Assembly (NCBI GenBank): GCA_017380635.1
Contig: JAFODP010000014.1
Coordinates: forward strand, 124,001-188,000
DNA from: Bacteroidales bacterium
GTDB lineage: Bacteria; Bacteroidota; Bacteroidia; Bacteroidales; UBA1402
Length of the DNA stretch: 64,000 bases
Direction of reading: 5' to 3'
Position numbers and translations under genes: made by a program. The first letter of the stretch is position 1. Each line of letters begins with the position of its first letter. The notes below the pieces were generated by a model, which had not been told where the DNA came from, did not search any database, and saw nothing but the letters and a program-made list of their open reading frames with translations. Below are positions 9,391-17,927 of this stretch, in pieces.

Positions 9391-10704
9391 TTAGCAATAC
9401 ATATTCACGATAGCTTCGTACAATTCTTGTTTGCCGCTGGTCAATTTGGGTTCGCCGTTCTGCTTGCCATAAGCGTAAACGTCTTCGAGGCTCAACTTGC
9501 CATCTTCGAAGTCTTTACCGATACCCTTGTCGAATGAAGCGTAACGATCGGCCACCATTTGCTTGATGGGAGATTCTTCCAACAACTTAGCTGCACATTC
9601 CAAAGCGCGAGCCATAGCGTCCATACCGGCAATGTGAGCGATGAAGATGTCTTCCAAATCGGTGCTGTTACGACGAGTCTTAGCGTCAAAGTTGGTACCA
9701 CCATTGCCCAAACCTCCATTGCGGATGATTTGCATCATAGCCTGGGTCAGTTCGTAGTTGTCGATGGGGAATTGGTCGGTATCCCAGCCATTCTGATAGT
9801 CACCGCGGTTAGCGTCGATGCTACCCAACATGCCTTCGTCAACAGCGCAAGCCAATTCGTGTTCGAAAGTGTGGCCGGCCAAAGTAGCGTGGTTAACTTC
9901 GATGTTCACCTTGAAGTCTTTTTCCAAACCGTGAGCTTTCAAGAAACCGATAACCGTTTCGGTATCAACATCGTACTGATGCTTGCTGGGTTCCATGGGC
10001 TTGGGTTCAATCAGGAAAGTGCCGGTGAAGCCTTTGCTGCGGGCATAGTCGCGAGCCATGGTCAACATGGTAGCCATGTGTTCTTTTTCACGTTTTTGGT
10101 CGGTGTTCAGCAAAGACATATAACCTTCGCGGCCGCCCCAGAATACATAGTTGCTACCACCCAATTCGATGGTTGCATCAATAGCATTCTTAATTTGAAC
10201 GATAGCGCGGGCTACTACATCGAAATCGGGATTGGTAGAAGCACCATTCATATAACGCTTGTGACCGAAAACATTGGCAGTACCCCACAAAAGTTTGATA
10301 CCGGTTTCAGCTTGCTTTTCTTTCAAGTAAGCAACCACTTCCTTCAGATTGCTTTCGTATTCTTCGATAGAATTGCCTTCGGCAACGAGGTCAACATCGT
10401 GGAAGCAATAGTATTCGATACCCAATTTCTGCATGATTTCGAAACCGGCATCCACTTTAGCCTTAGCTACTTGGACAGGGCAGCAAGCTTCGTTCCAAGG
10501 GAATGATTTGGTACCGCCACCAAACTGATCAGCACCTTCTGCACAAAGAGTGTGCCACCAAGCCATGGCAAATTTCAACCAATCTTTCATGGGTTTACCC
10601 AAGATTACCTTTTCGGCATCGTAGTAACGATAAGCAAGAGGATTTTTCGACTCTACGCCTTCAAATTTGATTTTTCCAATTTCAGGAAAGAATTCTTTAG
10701 CCAT
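9391..10704 (-). CDS. xylA: Xylose isomerase
   Basis: Interconverts D-xylose and D-xylulose, the first step of xylose catabolism. The 437-residue length is that of the class II enzymes. Catalytic His in YYCFHDVDL near residue 102, the WGGREGY substrate loop near 188, metal-ligand segments [16 protein letters not shown] near 230 and the [16 protein letters not shown] segment near 265 are all present. It is the last gene of the operon nucleotidyltransferase-galK-xylB-xylA, 21 bases after xylB, and ends 22 bases before the terminator at 9338-9368. Confidence 0.98.
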   Translation of the reverse strand: MAKEFFPEIGKIKFEGVESKNPLAYRYYDAEKVILGKPMKDWLKFAMAWWHTLCAEGADQFGGGTKSFPWNEACCPVQVAKAKVDAGFEIMQKLGIEYYCFHDVDLVAEGNSIEEYESNLKEVVAYLKEKQAETGIKLLWGTANVFGHKRYMNGASTNPDFDVVARAIVQIKNAIDATIELGGSNYVFWGGREGYMSLLNTDQKREKEHMATMLTMARDYARSKGFTGTFLIEPKPMEPSKHQYDVDTETVIGFLKAHGLEKDFKVNIEVNHATLAGHTFEHELACAVDEGMLGSIDANRGDYQNGWDTDQFPIDNYELTQAMMQIIRNGGLGNGGTNFDAKTRRNSTDLEDIFIAHIAGMDAMARALECAAKLLEESPIKQMVADRYASFDKGIGKDFEDGKLSLEDVYAYGKQNGEPKLTSGKQELYEAIVNMYC

Positions 10705-10725
10705 AATAATGTAGATTTAAATGTT

Positions 10726-12198
10726 TTATAAATATGATTTCCAACGTAAATAAGCTTCGGTATATGCCTCTTTGTCTTTTTCAACCGGCATGATGGTATC
10801 CAATTTCTTGAGCGATACAAAAGCTTCTTGAGTATTCTTGTAAATGCCTGCACCGATACCCGCGCCGCGAGCAGCACCGATAGAGCCGTCCGTGTCGTAG
10901 AGTTCGATTTGAGCGCCGGTAAGTCCGGCCAGTGTGTTGCAGAAAATCGGGCTGAGGAACATGTTGGCCTTGCCTGCACGAATCAGTTTGGTTTCGATAC
11001 CCATGGCGTTCATGATTTCCATGCCATAAGCGAAAGCGAAAACGATACCTTCTTGGGTAGCGCGAATCAGATGCGGCTGTCCGTGACGATTGAACTGCAA
11101 TCCGTGGATGCTGCAAGCACCGGCCTTGTTTTCGAACATACGTTCGTTGCCGTTTCCGAAGGGAAGGATAGACACGCCGTCGCTACCAATGGGCGCTTGG
11201 GCAGCAATGTCGTTCAGGTCGGCATAAGACACAGCGTTAGAGGCGCTATTGCGTTTCATCCAAGCGTTCATGATACCGGTTCCGTTGATGCAAAGCAGTA
11301 CGCCGATGCGGGTAAGTTCGGCACTATGGTTCACGTGTGCAAAGCTGTTCACGCGCGATTTAGCATCGTAATTGATATGACCATTCACACCGTACACAAC
11401 GCCCGAAGTTCCAGCCGTGGCAGCCACTTCGCCGGGATTGAATACGTTCAGCGAAAGCGCGTTGTTGGGTTGGTCGCCACCGCGGTAGCAAACAGGAATG
11501 CCTGCTTTCAGGCCTAATTCGGCAGCTGCCGAGGCCGTCAGTTGACCTTGGTTGGCAAAGCTGGGCATAATCTGAGGAATCCAAGACGAATCGATACCAT
11601 AATAATCGAGCAAGAAATCTGCCGGACGATTGTTCTGGAAATCCCACATGATACCTTCCGACAAACCCGAGGCCGTGGTGGTGCATTCGCCCGTCAGACG
11701 CAGTGCGATGTAGTCGCCGGGAAGCATCAGTTTGTCAATCTTGTCGAAAATGGCGGGTTCGTTTTCTTTTACCCAAGCCAGTTTGGAGGCGGTAAAGTTG
11801 CCCGGAGAATTCAGCAAATGCGACAAGCATTTTTCTTCGCCGATTTCCTTGAAGGCCTTTTCGCCGTAAGGCACTGCGCGTGAGTCGCACCAGATAATGG
11901 CCGGACGCAACAATTCTTTGTTTTTGTCAACCAACACCAAGCCGTGCATCTGATACGAAATACCGATACCGGCAACGTCGTTGGCGTCAACGCCGGCTTT
12001 GCTCATCACTTCCTGATTGGCGGCTTTCAAGTTGTTCCACCAAGCATTGGGATCTTGTTCGGCCCAACCCACCTGTTTGGCTTCGATGGCCATTTCTGCT
12101 TTGGGATAAAAAGCTGAGGCCAAGCAGTTTCCGTTTTGAGCATCGATAAGGCAAGCCTTCACCGACGAACTTCCTATGTCAAAACCTAAGAGATACAT
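10726..12198 (-). CDS. xylB: Xylulokinase (FGGY family)
   Basis: Phosphorylates D-xylulose to xylulose 5-phosphate for entry into the pentose phosphate pathway. The 490-residue protein has two actin-like FGGY domains: GFDIGSSSVKACLID at residues 5-19 (phosphate loop), WCDSRA near 108, and the C-terminal FGGY signature region with GARGAGIGAGIY near 455. Direct linkage to xylA, two bases after galK, makes xylulose the most likely substrate within this broad sugar-kinase family. Confidence 0.95.
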   Translation of the reverse strand: MYLLGFDIGSSSVKACLIDAQNGNCLASAFYPKAEMAIEAKQVGWAEQDPNAWWNNLKAANQEVMSKAGVDANDVAGIGISYQMHGLVLVDKNKELLRPAIIWCDSRAVPYGEKAFKEIGEEKCLSHLLNSPGNFTASKLAWVKENEPAIFDKIDKLMLPGDYIALRLTGECTTTASGLSEGIMWDFQNNRPADFLLDYYGIDSSWIPQIMPSFANQGQLTASAAAELGLKAGIPVCYRGGDQPNNALSLNVFNPGEVAATAGTSGVVYGVNGHINYDAKSRVNSFAHVNHSAELTRIGVLLCINGTGIMNAWMKRNSASNAVSYADLNDIAAQAPIGSDGVSILPFGNGNERMFENKAGACSIHGLQFNRHGQPHLIRATQEGIVFAFAYGMEIMNAMGIETKLIRAGKANMFLSPIFCNTLAGLTGAQIELYDTDGSIGAARGAGIGAGIYKNTQEAFVSLKKLDTIMPVEKDKEAYTEAYLRWKSYL

Positions 12199-12200
12199 AA

Positions 12201-13343
12201 TTATTTAATTTTATGAGATCCGACACCGATTTTAACATCGTAAATTTTCGGTGCTTTACGGAATTTCTGTTTATAACTTTCGATGGCATCGGCAATGAAA
12301 GTGTCGTAATCTTCTTCTTTCAGCAAGTTGATGGTGCAACCGCCAAAACCGCCACCCATCATACGGGCACCCAGTACGCCATTCTTGCGAGCCACTTCTA
12401 CCAAGAAATCGCTTTCTTCGCAACTTACATTATATTCTTTGCTCAAGCCTTCGTGCGAAGCATACATCAGTTCGCCAAACTTAACGTAATCGTTCTGATA
12501 AAGCGCATCCATGGCAGCTTCCACGCGCATATTTTCTTGAATAACATATTGACAGCGACGGAAAGTGCTTTCTTTCAATGTCTTTTTGTATTCGTGAAGC
12601 ATATCCAAAGTAACGTCGCGCAAAAGGTTTACCAAAGGATAATCCTTCTTGATGGTGGCAACGCCTTCTTCGCATTCGGCACGGCGGATATTGTATTCCG
12701 AAGAAGCCAAATTGTGTTTTACTTGCGTATCGATCAGCACCACGCGACAATTTTCAGGATGGAAAGGCACCAAATCGTATTCCAACGAACGACAATCCAG
12801 ACGAATCAGATGACCTTCTTCTCCGAACACCGAAGCAAATTGGTCCATGATACCGCAACGAACGCCCACCGCATTATGTTCGGCAGCTTGTCCGATTTGT
12901 GCCATATCAAGTTTGCTCAAGCCCAAGTTGAACATGTCGTTCAAGGCGAAACAGAAAGTCGATTCCAAAGCAGCCGAAGTAGACAGACCGGAACCGATGG
13001 GAATATCGCCGCCGAATACACAATTGAATCCGCCAATTTTATGACCGCGTTTCAGCAATTCCTGTACCACGCCATAAATGTAGAGCGCCCATCCGCGGAT
13101 AGGTTTTTCGTCCAAGGCGAATTCTTCGGTTTCCTTCATGTCGTAAGAATATACGCTGATGGTGTCGGTGTCGTTGGCTTTGATGGCAGCCACAATCATT
13201 TTGTCGATAGCGCCTGGAAATACAAAACCACCATTGTAATCGGTATGTTCACCAATCAGATTGACACGACCGGGAGAAGCGTACAAGTTATAATCTTCGC
13301 CGTAACGCTTCACGAATTGATTGCAAATGAAAGTATAGTCCAT
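12201..13343 (-). CDS. galK: Galactokinase
   Basis: GHMP kinase that makes galactose 1-phosphate. Motif 1 PGRVNLIGEHTDYNGG lies at about residues 25-40, the ATP loop PIGSGLSTSAALES near 115-128 and motif 3 MMGGGFGGCTIN near 330. Length 380 is standard. It starts three bases after the nucleotidyltransferase stop and ends two bases before xylB, so the four genes are almost certainly one transcript. No galT or galE is in the window, which makes the adjacent nucleotidyltransferase of interest as a possible next step. Confidence 0.96.
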   Translation of the reverse strand: MDYTFICNQFVKRYGEDYNLYASPGRVNLIGEHTDYNGGFVFPGAIDKMIVAAIKANDTDTISVYSYDMKETEEFALDEKPIRGWALYIYGVVQELLKRGHKIGGFNCVFGGDIPIGSGLSTSAALESTFCFALNDMFNLGLSKLDMAQIGQAAEHNAVGVRCGIMDQFASVFGEEGHLIRLDCRSLEYDLVPFHPENCRVVLIDTQVKHNLASSEYNIRRAECEEGVATIKKDYPLVNLLRDVTLDMLHEYKKTLKESTFRRCQYVIQENMRVEAAMDALYQNDYVKFGELMYASHEGLSKEYNVSCEESDFLVEVARKNGVLGARMMGGGFGGCTINLLKEEDYDTFIADAIESYKQKFRKAPKIYDVKIGVGSHKIK

Positions 13344-13346
13344 AGT

Positions 13347-14252
13347 TTACCAAAGTTTAGCGGGATAAACACCATCTTCAATCAATTGGGCAATTTTGTC
13401 CACCACCAACTGACGGTCGGCAGCATAGGTGACACCAAACCATTTAGAAGGCGTGTCGAGCACTTCGCAAGTAACTTTGCCTTCGCAAATCAGATTGTTT
13501 ACTACCCAAGGAATATAGAATTCGGCCTTTTCAGCCTTAAGATTTTCATCGAGGAATTTGCGGAAATTTTCTTCGGAATAATCGAAGTAATCGGGAGTGA
13601 AGCCCCACATGTTCATCGAAACGGGAGCGTTTTCATCGACGGGAACCATGGCTTCGTTTTCGTCTTTGAATTTCACCTGGCCATCGGTATCGCGAATGAT
13701 GTAAGTGCGTTCTACCACCGTGGTAAGCAAGTTGTTTTCGTCTTTCTGACAAATACCGCGAGCCACTGAACCACTTTCAGACAAAGTGTTACCGATACGA
13801 TAACCCACCATGCAATAACGATTCTTTTCGTTTTCCACACTCTTGAGGAAGTCTGCCAACACTTGGAAACTTTCTTTGCCATAGAAGTCGTCGGCATTGA
13901 TAACGGCAAAAGGTTCTTTGATAACGTCTTTACCCATCAATACGGCATGGTTGGTGCCCCAAGGTTTGGTTCTTTCTTCGGGACAAGTATAGCCTTCGGG
14001 CAGATAAGAGGTTTCCTGGAATACGATTTCGACGGGCAAAATGCCTTGGTATTTGCTGGCAATTTTGGTGCGGAAATCTTCTTCGAAAGTATGACGAATC
14101 ACAAAAACAATTTTTCCGAATCCGGCGCGAGCTGCGTCAAATACAGAATAGTCCATAATTGTTTCACCATTGGGGCCGAGGCCGTCCAATTGTTTCAAGC
14201 CGCCATAACGGCTGCCCATGCCTGCTGCTAAGACAAAAAGAGTAGGTTTCAT
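13347..14252 (-). CDS. Sugar-phosphate nucleotidyltransferase
   Basis: NTP_transferase family protein of 301 residues with an N-terminal nucleotide-binding signature LAAGMGSRYGGLKQ at residues 8-21, a variant of the GxGxRxxPxTK loop, and the metal-binding VINADDFYG near residue 117. Enzymes of this type join NTP and a sugar 1-phosphate to give an NDP-sugar. The sugar is not readable from sequence; linkage three bases upstream of galK suggests galactose 1-phosphate or glucose 1-phosphate. First gene of the sugar operon, with a promoter at 14306-14313. Confidence 0.8.
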   Translation of the reverse strand: MKPTLFVLAAGMGSRYGGLKQLDGLGPNGETIMDYSVFDAARAGFGKIVFVIRHTFEEDFRTKIASKYQGILPVEIVFQETSYLPEGYTCPEERTKPWGTNHAVLMGKDVIKEPFAVINADDFYGKESFQVLADFLKSVENEKNRYCMVGYRIGNTLSESGSVARGICQKDENNLLTTVVERTYIIRDTDGQVKFKDENEAMVPVDENAPVSMNMWGFTPDYFDYSEENFRKFLDENLKAEKAEFYIPWVVNNLICEGKVTCEVLDTPSKWFGVTYAADRQLVVDKIAQLIEDGVYPAKLW

Positions 14253-14305
14253 ATCGTTTGATGTTTAATAAGATTTTTCATTAAGAATGATTCTTTTCAG
14301 ACCTA

Positions 14306-14313
14306 CAAAAATA
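14306..14313 (-). promoter_or_regulatory. Promoter -7 box for sugar operon
   Basis: Reads TATTTTTG on the minus strand (TAnnTTTG), about 54 bases before the nucleotidyltransferase ATG. Confidence 0.5.
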
Positions 14314-14326
14314 AGTCATAATTGTT

Positions 14327-14334
14327 TACCTTTG
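14327..14334 (+). promoter_or_regulatory. Promoter -7 box for cyclophilin operon
   Basis: TACCTTTG matches TAnnTTTG; the leader to the ATG at 14379 would be about 40 bases. It excludes the earlier in-frame start at 14322. Confidence 0.6.
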
Positions 14335-14378
14335 TCGCGCTTTTGGGAAAAACTTCAAGCCTTTTGATAAAAAATCAG

Positions 14379-15185
14379 ATGAAAAAGATAATTATTCCAA
14401 TTTTAACCCTATTAATGACGCTTACTATGCAAGCAGAAACCAAAGTTCTTATCGAAACTTCGATGGGAAACATCATCATTCGTCTCTACGACGAAACCCC
14501 GAAACATCGTGACAATTTCATTAAATTGGTGGAAAGCGGTTATTACAACGATTTGCTTTTCCATCGCGTAATCAAGGATTTCATGATTCAAGGCGGCGAT
14601 CCCGATTCTAAGGGCGCCTCTGCCGGACAACAATTGGGTGCTGGCGGTCCGGGCTACACCATTCCTGCCGAATTTATTTATCCGAAATATTTCCACAAAC
14701 GCGGTGCTTTGTCGGCTGCCCGTCAGTCTGATCAGGTAAATCCGATGAAGGAATCTTCTGGTTCTCAGTTCTATATCGTTTGGGGACAAGTGTATAACGA
14801 AGCTCAGTTCAAGCAGATGGAAGCCCAAAAGCAAGAACAGGTAAAAGTGGCTTATTTCCAGAAATTGGCTTCGCAACGTCAGGCCGAAATCCGTCAGATG
14901 TATATGAGCGGCAACCAGGCTGGTTTGAACAAATTGCAAGAAGAACTCATCGCCCAGATGGAAGCTTATTTCGCACAAAATCCTATCGGTGAAGTATTTA
15001 CTCCCGAACAGAAAGAAGCTTACACCACCGTCGGCGGAACGCCTCATCTCGACAACGAATACACGGTGTTTGGCGAAGTGGTGGAAGGTCTCGAAGTGGT
15101 AGAAAAAATCCAGAATTGCGCTACCGGTTCGGCCGATCGTCCCAAACAAGATATCACGATGAAAATGAGTCTGTTGAAAGACTAA
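14379..15185 (+). CDS. Secreted cyclophilin-type peptidyl-prolyl isomerase
   Basis: Folding catalyst exported to the periplasm: residues 1-20 form a signal peptide ending near MQAE. The cyclophilin core carries FHRVIKDFMIQGGDP with the catalytic Arg, Phe and Gln, and SGSQFYIV. Between that strand and the late segment TPHLDNEYTVFG there is an insertion of about 75 residues, rich in Q, E and K and predicted helical, which gives 268 residues instead of about 165-200. Such insertions occur in Bacteroidota cyclophilins. It starts the operon with the M16 peptidase, which begins one base after its stop. Confidence 0.93.
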   Translation: MKKIIIPILTLLMTLTMQAETKVLIETSMGNIIIRLYDETPKHRDNFIKLVESGYYNDLLFHRVIKDFMIQGGDPDSKGASAGQQLGAGGPGYTIPAEFIYPKYFHKRGALSAARQSDQVNPMKESSGSQFYIVWGQVYNEAQFKQMEAQKQEQVKVAYFQKLASQRQAEIRQMYMSGNQAGLNKLQEELIAQMEAYFAQNPIGEVFTPEQKEAYTTVGGTPHLDNEYTVFGEVVEGLEVVEKIQNCATGSADRPKQDITMKMSLLKD

Positions 15186-15186
15186 G

Positions 15187-16479
15187 ATGAAGATCAATAA
15201 ACACATACTGAAAAACGGCCTCCGTCTGTTGCATTACTACGATGCCAACACACAGATGGTGGCCGTTAATATCATGTATAATGTCGGTTCGAAAGACGAG
15301 CATCCCGAGCACACTGGTTTTGCGCATCTATTTGAACATCTGATGTTTTCAGGCTCGGCCAATGTGCCCGATTTCGACGAAGTGGTGCAACGCGCTTCGG
15401 GCGAGAACAATGCTTGGACCAATACCGACGTTACCAATTATTACATTTCTTTGCCGGCCCACAACCTGGAAACGGCGCTCTATTTGGAAAGCGACCGCAT
15501 GCTGGCTTTGAATATCAACCAAGAAAGTTTGGATGTGCAAAAGCAAGTGGTGGCCGAAGAATTCAAGCAACGCTTTCTGAATCAGCCTTATGGCGATGCT
15601 TCTCTGCTGATGCGTCCCATGGTTTATGGCGAACATCCTTACGCTTGGCCCACCATCGGAAAAAAACTCGAACATATCGAGGCTTTCTGCTTGGACGATG
15701 TCCGTGCATTCTACGAAAAATTCTATGCGCCCAACAACGCTGTTTTGGCCATTTGTGGGAATGTTTCTTTCGAAAATGCCATCTCTCTTACCGAAAAATG
15801 GTTTGGCGATATTCCTTCGAAAACTATACCGAAACGTGTATTTTCTCCGGTGGAAAGGCAAGATTCGCCGCGTCGTATGGAGGTGACTCGTTCCGTTCCG
15901 ATGGATGCGCTCTATAAATATTGGCACGCGCCCGCGGTAAGCGAAGCAGGTTATCAGGCTTGCGATTTGCTCACCGATATTTTGGCCGGCGGTCGTTCTG
16001 CGCGTTTGTTTCAACGTTTGGTAAAAGACAGACGAAAATTCAGTGCGCTCGATATTTACGTGGGCGGCGAGGCCGAGAAAGGCGGTGGCAGCATTCAGTT
16101 CTGTGGAAAACCGCTTATCGGTGTCAGCATGGAAGAGGCCGAAGAGGCTTTGCTCGAAGAATTGCAAGTGCTTGCCAGTGAGCCTGTTTCCAACGAAGAA
16201 TTGCAGAAGGTGAAAAATAAATTCGAATCGGCTTTCTTGTTCCGCAATACCAATTGTCTGCATATTGCCACCCAGCTTTGCTGGTACGAACTGATGGGCG
16301 ATGCCGAACAATATTTGCGCGATTTCCACGAAACATTGCAATTGCAAGCCTCTCATCTGCAAACGATGGCTGCCGATATTTTCCGCGAAGACAATTGCTC
16401 GACGCTGTATTATCGTGCCGAAGCCGCCGAGTCGGAAACTTCCGATTTCATCGAAGATTTTGATGAAGATTCATTATGA
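15187..16479 (+). CDS. M16-family zinc metallopeptidase
   Basis: Inverzincin peptidase of 430 residues, one catalytic domain followed by one M16_C domain. The zinc motif is HLFEH at about residues 48-52 in GFAHLFEHLMFSG, with the third ligand Glu expected in VVAEEFKQR near residue 125. No signal peptide is visible, so it is probably cytoplasmic. M16 enzymes of this size degrade peptides and often work as pairs, but no inactive partner lies nearby. Its last four bases overlap the start of the next gene (ATGA). Confidence 0.9.
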   Translation: MKINKHILKNGLRLLHYYDANTQMVAVNIMYNVGSKDEHPEHTGFAHLFEHLMFSGSANVPDFDEVVQRASGENNAWTNTDVTNYYISLPAHNLETALYLESDRMLALNINQESLDVQKQVVAEEFKQRFLNQPYGDASLLMRPMVYGEHPYAWPTIGKKLEHIEAFCLDDVRAFYEKFYAPNNAVLAICGNVSFENAISLTEKWFGDIPSKTIPKRVFSPVERQDSPRRMEVTRSVPMDALYKYWHAPAVSEAGYQACDLLTDILAGGRSARLFQRLVKDRRKFSALDIYVGGEAEKGGGSIQFCGKPLIGVSMEEAEEALLEELQVLASEPVSNEELQKVKNKFESAFLFRNTNCLHIATQLCWYELMGDAEQYLRDFHETLQLQASHLQTMAADIFREDNCSTLYYRAEAAESETSDFIEDFDEDSL

Positions 16480-16961
16480 ACGAAAACCTGAACGAAAAGC
16501 CAAGCATTTTTGCCCGCAACTGTGAGGTGAGGAAGATTGATAAAGCGCTTGCCTCGGCCTTTTTATCGGAGCATCATGTGTATGGAGCGGCAGCCAGCCG
16601 TTATCATTATGGGCTTTTCGTGTCGCGTCCGGGCAAGCATTCCGAACATTTTCCTCTTGGCAGTTTGGTGGCCGTGGCTCAGTTTTCTGCACCGCGCAAA
16701 TGGCAAAAAGACAATCGTGAAATTCGTTCCTATGAATGGGTGCGCTATGCTTCGCTGTCCGGATGGCGCATTTGCGGCGGTATGGGAAAAATGCTGCAAC
16801 ACTTCATCGACCAAGTACATCCCGACGATGTCATGACTTACGCGCCGGCTCCCTACGATGGGGCGGTGTATCAAAAACTGGGCTTCAAAAAAGAGGGCAT
16901 CAAAACATTCTCCGACGGCAACTTCAGTCACAAATTCCGCCTAAAACTCTGCGAGTGGTAA
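16476..16961 (+). CDS. GNAT-fold-like protein, function unknown
   Basis: A 161-residue protein that I do not recognise as a named family. Its second half looks like an acetyltransferase: a motif-A-like GGMGKMLQHFIDQ at about residues 107-119 and the ending DGAVYQKLGFKKEG, a pattern seen in GNAT domains and in phage Mom-like DNA modification proteins. Translational coupling (four-base overlap) to the M16 peptidase suggests shared expression. The substrate is unknown. Confidence 0.5.
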   Translation: MNENLNEKPSIFARNCEVRKIDKALASAFLSEHHVYGAAASRYHYGLFVSRPGKHSEHFPLGSLVAVAQFSAPRKWQKDNREIRSYEWVRYASLSGWRICGGMGKMLQHFIDQVHPDDVMTYAPAPYDGAVYQKLGFKKEGIKTFSDGNFSHKFRLKLCEW

Positions 16962-16967
16962 GTAGTG

Positions 16968-17039
16968 TAGCCCCGCCGGGAATCGAACCCGGATCAACGG
17001 TTTAGGAAACCGCGATTCTATCCATTGAACTACAGGGCC
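16968..17039 (-). tRNA. tRNA-Arg (anticodon CCU)
   Basis: Folds on the minus strand: acceptor arm 17033-17039 with 16969-16975, anticodon loop TTCCTAA giving CCU, T-arm CCGGG-TTCGATT-CCCGG, discriminator A at 16968. CCA is not encoded. It reads AGG. Confidence 0.95.
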
Positions 17040-17077
17040 GCGAATAACGCGAATGAATGCGAATAACGCGAAAGAAT
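17040..17077. repeat. 19-bp tandem duplication abutting tRNA-Arg
   Basis: Two copies of GCGAATAACGCGAA followed by tGAAT or aGAAT (17040-17058 and 17059-17077) differ at one position and touch the 5' end of the tRNA. Further GCGAAAA-like units run to about 17132. No integrase is near. Confidence 0.7.
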
Positions 17078-17178
17078 GCAAATATCGCCGGTGTCGCGAA
17101 AAAGCGAAAAGCGAAAAGCAAAAGCAAAAACGCAAAATTGTACGGAAACCGCGGAGGGCTTGTTTGCGTTAAAGCGCT

Positions 17179-17187
17179 GCAAAAGTA
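17179..17187 (-). promoter_or_regulatory. Promoter -7 box, probably for tRNA-Arg
   Basis: Reads TACTTTTGC on the minus strand, downstream of recO and about 140 bases before the tRNA. Confidence 0.5.
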
Positions 17188-17198
17188 GTATTAAAAAT

Positions 17199-17924
17199 TT
17201 AGCCTTCAAACAAATCTTGCATAATGTCGAGCGATTTGATTTCGGGGAAATTATTCAGATGCAAACGATAATAATCGAGCAAAGTGTCCAGCAATTTTCT
17301 GCGTTGAATGCGTGAAAAACGATAATCGGCCAAGTTGTCGAAGGCAATGTCCTGTAAGTGAATGAATGCTCCGGCCTCTTCGTAAGACATCCAAAATTTG
17401 TGATTGGGCGGAAAAGGCACAAAGCAGCCCGCCTGCATATCGAAATACCAGCCCGCTTGCGCATCTTCCATGTTGGGCGTAATGCCCAGATAACGACAAA
17501 GTTGCGTTAAAAATGCGAGATGAAAATTAGCTTTGCCATCTTCCACCAAATCCAGAATCTTGATACTTTCGCTCAAATAGGCGAACAGACTTTCGTTGGC
17601 CTCGGCCTCCTGCAAAACACGATACAACACTTCCGACAGAAAGAGCGAAATGCTGTTCTTTACCGGATCGAGAAACAGCGTGTGAAAAGCGTATAAATGC
17701 TGGCATTCTTTCATGCGTTGCAATTCGCGGTTCGGCTTGTGTTCGGCCTGATATCGAATCAGACTGAGCGCTTCGAAAGCGGAAGCATGCACGCTGCCTT
17801 GTTTTTTTCGCTTGGCGGCAATGTAAGAAATGCGGCCAAAATCGCGGCTATACACATGAACAATCAAGTTTTTGTCGTCGTACTTGATTTTGTGCAATAC
17901 GATGGCCAGACTCTCTACCAGCAT
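17199..17924 (-). CDS. recO: DNA repair protein RecO
   Basis: RecO helps RecF/RecR load RecA on SSB-coated single strands during gap repair. The 241-residue protein opens with an OB-fold (SLAIVLHKIKYDDKNLIVHVYSRDFGRISYI pattern from residue 5), followed by an all-helical C-terminal domain. The zinc-finger Cys residues known from some RecO proteins are not seen. The gene starts three bases after the stop of the outer-membrane protein gene, so it is the last gene of a three-gene operon that begins at 22590. Confidence 0.92.
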   Translation of the reverse strand: MLVESLAIVLHKIKYDDKNLIVHVYSRDFGRISYIAAKRKKQGSVHASAFEALSLIRYQAEHKPNRELQRMKECQHLYAFHTLFLDPVKNSISLFLSEVLYRVLQEAEANESLFAYLSESIKILDLVEDGKANFHLAFLTQLCRYLGITPNMEDAQAGWYFDMQAGCFVPFPPNHKFWMSYEEAGAFIHLQDIAFDNLADYRFSRIQRRKLLDTLLDYYRLHLNNFPEIKSLDIMQDLFEG

Positions 17925-17927
17925 GAT

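Noticed and set aside
12213..13769. Long open frame of 518 codons on the plus strand opposite galK and the nucleotidyltransferase gene.
   Set aside because: It crosses two well-supported genes on the other strand and its product is a composition shadow without motifs.
16941..17135. Open frame on the minus strand spanning tRNA-Arg.
   Set aside because: It translates the tRNA itself and A-rich repeats; a common false gene at tRNA loci.
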